This document shows, piece after piece, positions 6,372 through 9,127 of a stretch of 9,127 nucleotides of DNA. Numbering within the stretch: the first letter of the stretch is position 1; every line of letters begins with the position of its first letter. Under the pieces are notes generated by a model. The model had not been told where the DNA came from and ran no database searches. It was given only the letters and a program-made list of their open reading frames with translations. This stretch comes from Bacteroidota bacterium. GTDB taxonomy: Bacteria > Bacteroidota > Bacteroidia > Chitinophagales > Chitinophagaceae. The stretch is from positions 1-9,127 of the forward strand of contig JAEWJV010000367.1 of the NCBI GenBank assembly GCA_023386395.1, written 5' to 3'. The position numbers were made by a program, and so were the translations under genes.

Positions 6372-6941
6372 ATGGAAGAATTTATTGAGTATGTGTTGCA
6401 ATTTGGCAATTTGAACAAGCAACAAATTGAGCTAATAAAAAGCAAGGCGACAGAAATAGAACTTCGCAAAGACGCCTATTATTGGGAAGCGGGAAAAACA
6501 GTTAGACAAATTGGATTTCTTACGGATGGTATTATCCGTGTATTTTATTACAACAACAAAGGCGAAGAAATTACACGTTATTTTATTGATGAAAACCATT
6601 TGATTTTATCGGGCAACACGATTGACGAAATTTATACGCCTTCTGAATATCTCTCAGCAATTATGGATTGCAAACTGGTTGTTTTTTCAAAACAGGATTG
6701 GAAAGAAATTGCCGAAACTATAATTGGCTGGGACGCTATTCTTCAAAAAATAATTGCTAAATATCACAGCGAAAAAATGGCAAGAAGAAGTGAATTGGTT
6801 TCGCAGGATGCAACTACACGCTATCTTGATTTTATTGAAAAATTCCCGGCATTGGTAAATCGTGTGCCCTTATCATTCATCGCCTCTTACCTTGGAGTTA
6901 CGCAATCTTCATTGAGCCGGATAAGAAAAAATATCAGCTAA
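6372..6941 (+). CDS. Crp/Fnr-family transcriptional regulator, short form
   Basis: DNA-binding regulator of 189 residues. The N-terminal two thirds (about 25-130) form a cyclic-nucleotide-binding-type beta-roll (WEAGKTVRQIGFLTDGIIRVFYY, then EITRYFIDENHLILS). It lacks the Gly-Glu...Arg-Ser/Thr phosphate-binding cassette of true cAMP receptors, so its signal is probably not cAMP. A helical linker (about 115-150) leads to a short winged-helix end with the helix-turn-helix VPLSFIASYLGVTQSSLSRIRK (165-186), close to the C-terminus. No cysteine cluster for an Fe-S centre is seen. The aldo/keto reductase gene follows 79 bases after the stop, and both genes carry the same palindrome upstream. The regulator therefore probably controls itself and the reductase, perhaps in response to a reactive carbonyl or redox signal; that last point is speculation. 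Confidence 0.9.
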   Translation: MEEFIEYVLQFGNLNKQQIELIKSKATEIELRKDAYYWEAGKTVRQIGFLTDGIIRVFYYNNKGEEITRYFIDENHLILSGNTIDEIYTPSEYLSAIMDCKLVVFSKQDWKEIAETIIGWDAILQKIIAKYHSEKMARRSELVSQDATTRYLDFIEKFPALVNRVPLSFIASYLGVTQSSLSRIRKNIS

Positions 6942-6949
6942 AATCGCTT

Positions 6950-6965
6950 TTTGCCAAATGGCAAA
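6950..6965 (+). promoter_or_regulatory. Predicted Crp/Fnr operator, site 2 (upstream of the reductase gene)
   Basis: TTTGCCA-AA-TGGCAAA is a perfect 7-2-7 inverted repeat lying eight bases after the regulator's stop codon. It shares 17 of 18 bases with the site before the regulator gene, counting the trailing TG. AACTTT follows 19 bases after that 18-base block, against 20 bases at the regulator promoter. This implies the same promoter architecture and a transcription start near 6998, about 23 bases before the reductase ATG. Confidence 0.7.
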
Positions 6966-6984
6966 TGATTCCATTTTTTATTGA

Positions 6985-7995
<1,011 letters not shown>

Positions 7996-8090
7996 ATAAC
8001 AACATAACGACTGGTAAAAAACACGGCCTGTAACAGGCGTTTGTCGTAATGGCGGGTGTAGTCCTTTGTATGAACATTGTTGCTACATTT

Positions 8091-8126
8091 TCCTACCGGT
8101 TGGTGTCCTCACCAACCGGAACTAAT
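8091..8126 (+). repeat. Palindromic repeat element, copy B
   Basis: Perfect ten-base arms CCGGTTGGTG (8096-8105) and CACCAACCGG (8110-8119) enclose the loop TCCT. The flanks are TCCTA on the left and AACTAAT on the right. It lies at the junction between tandem units 1 and 2 and is the same element as the copies at 4472 and 8247. With no T-run on either strand it is unlikely to be an intrinsic terminator, although it would fold strongly in RNA. Confidence 0.92.
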
Positions 8127-8246
8127 AATACAGCAAGCTACAGGACGAAAATAGATAGCAGCATAACGACTGGTAAAAAACACTGCCTGTAACAGGCGAT
8201 TGGCGTGATGGCGGCTGTAGTCCTTTGTATGAACATTGTTGCTACA

Positions 8247-8283
8247 TTCCTACCGGTTGGTGTCCTCACCAACCGGAATTAAT
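8247..8283 (+). repeat. Palindromic repeat element, copy C
   Basis: The arms (8253-8262 and 8267-8276) and the loop TCCT are identical to copy B. The flanks are TTCCTA and AATTAAT, the latter matching copy A rather than copy B. It joins tandem units 2 and 3. Confidence 0.92.
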
Positions 8284-8509
8284 AATACAGCAAGCTACAG
8301 GACGAAAATAGATAACAACATAACGACTGGCAAAAAACACGGCCTGTAACAGGCGATTGACGTGATGACGGTGAAGCTCTTTGTATGAACATTGTTGCTA
8401 CATTTGAACTTTAGTGCTTCGGATCAATGGTAATGCTATCAAGCCGCCACTGTGCCAGGCCCGGACAGTTGGATGCAAGTGTAACGGACAATTTAAAAAC
8501 GACAGGCCA

Positions 8510-8932
8510 ATGCGACAAAAACTTCATTTAATAACACTTGGAGTTGACGACTTACAAAAATCGTTAGACTTCTACGAAAAAGGACTTGGTTGGAAAAAGT
8601 CAGGTAAAAGCATGGATAATTTCGCCCTGTTTGACCTGGGCGGGATTATTTTAGCGTTACACCCCCGGCACGAACTTGCAGACGATACAACTTTAAAATA
8701 TCAACCAACAACATTTTCGGGACTAACAATTTCGCACAACACCAAATCAGAAAGAGAAGTGGACGAAATTTTAAAAAAAGTTGCAAAGCTTGGCGCAACG
8801 ATCGTGAAACCTGCGCAGAAAGTTTATTGGGGCGGTTACAGCGGTTACTTCAAAGACCCGGACGGACATTTGTTTGAAGTTGCTTACAATCCGTTTTGGG
8901 AACTTGACGAAAACGGCAATGTTAAACTGTAA
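8510..8932 (+). CDS. VOC-superfamily (glyoxalase-fold) protein
   Basis: Small cytosolic protein of 140 residues from the ATG at 8510. The frame is open from 8414, but those 32 residues are unlike the family and lie just after the tandem repeat, whereas MRQKLHLITLGVDDLQKSLDFYEKGLGWK is a standard beginning. Two beta-alpha-beta-beta-beta halves are recognisable: about 4-55, with ALFDLGGIILALHPR, and about 65-128, with SGYFKDPDGHLFEVAYNPFW. H6 and E123 occupy usual metal-ligand positions of the glyoxalase/bleomycin-resistance/dioxygenase superfamily. Such stand-alone proteins may detoxify, bind or modify small molecules, and the sequence does not say which. It is not a typical glyoxalase I. No Shine-Dalgarno sequence or clear promoter was found in the 104 bases between the repeat array and the start. 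Confidence 0.88.
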   Translation: MRQKLHLITLGVDDLQKSLDFYEKGLGWKKSGKSMDNFALFDLGGIILALHPRHELADDTTLKYQPTTFSGLTISHNTKSEREVDEILKKVAKLGATIVKPAQKVYWGGYSGYFKDPDGHLFEVAYNPFWELDENGNVKL

Positions 8933-9127
8933 GGCATGTGCTTCATTACACAACTTATCTATATCAAAGGCAGACGGGGAAACGTGTTTAATCAATTTGA
9001 AGCCATTGCAGTTTCCCTGCCCGTTAGCGCCCGGTATGCCGCTTCCCGCACAACCCTCCCATTCACGTTAAATCAGCACCATGGTGCCAATGCAAACCTG
9101 CATAAGCCCCGCATGTTTATAACCATA

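Noticed and set aside
8091..8126. Rho-independent terminator
   Set aside because: The hairpin is strong, but no T-run follows it on either strand.
8414..8509. Upstream in-frame extension of the VOC gene
   Set aside because: The 32 residues are unlike the family's start, and the ATG at 8510 gives the standard N-terminus.
8874..9071. 65-codon open frame overlapping the end of the VOC gene
   Set aside because: It is a shifted-frame shadow of the VOC gene with no start signal or family-like sequence.
9076..9087. Perfect palindrome GCACCATGGTGC near the right edge
   Set aside because: It is short, single-copy and without context before the window ends; chance cannot be excluded.

Overview
The window looks like a piece of a Bacteroidota chromosome, most likely from the Chitinophagaceae or a near relative. 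This rests on four things: moderately AT-rich DNA, starts without Shine-Dalgarno sequences, several matches to the Bacteroidota -7 promoter element TAnnTTTG, and the style of the proteins (DUF922 putative protease, short Crp/Fnr regulator, lipoprotein with an FTSC lipobox). The genus is an inference. All recognisable genes lie on the + strand, but they are widely spaced and read as mostly independent units.

Layout. 1-1047 is the 3' part of a two-domain chromate transporter (chrA) that enters from the left edge. 1244-4508 holds an AraC-type regulator, a secreted class C beta-lactamase-fold serine hydrolase and a secreted DUF922 protein with an HEQGH motif. 4472-4812 is a repeat-rich stretch: palindromic elements, a 74-bp tandem repeat and a second, truncated copy of the chrA 3' end. 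4905-6221 holds an unrecognised lipoprotein and a four-helix DUF2231-like membrane protein. 6323-7995 is a regulator/enzyme pair: a short Crp/Fnr-family regulator and an aldo/keto reductase, each preceded by the same palindromic site. 7969-8405 is a three-copy, roughly 158-bp tandem repeat built from the 3' end of the reductase gene, its downstream DNA and a palindromic element. 8510-8932 is a VOC (glyoxalase-fold) protein. The last 195 bases (8933-9127) hold no gene I can support.

Two things stand out. First, a 34-38 bp palindromic element (ten-base arms CCGGYTGGTG / CACCAACCGG) occurs three times, with two diverged relatives. Every copy sits at or next to a duplicated gene 3' end (chrA or the reductase) or inside a gene's 3' end (DUF922). 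This suggests a repeat family that associates with, or promotes, duplication of gene ends. The araC-hydrolase-DUF922 block is bracketed by direct repeats of the chrA 3' end whose differences are nearly all synonymous, which suggests that two diverged chrA alleles met here. Second, the near-identical palindromes TTTGCCA-N2-TGRCAAA upstream of the Crp/Fnr gene and of the reductase gene predict a small autoregulated regulon.

The individual protein families are ordinary. I see no CRISPR array, phage module, transposase, integrase, tRNA or rRNA.
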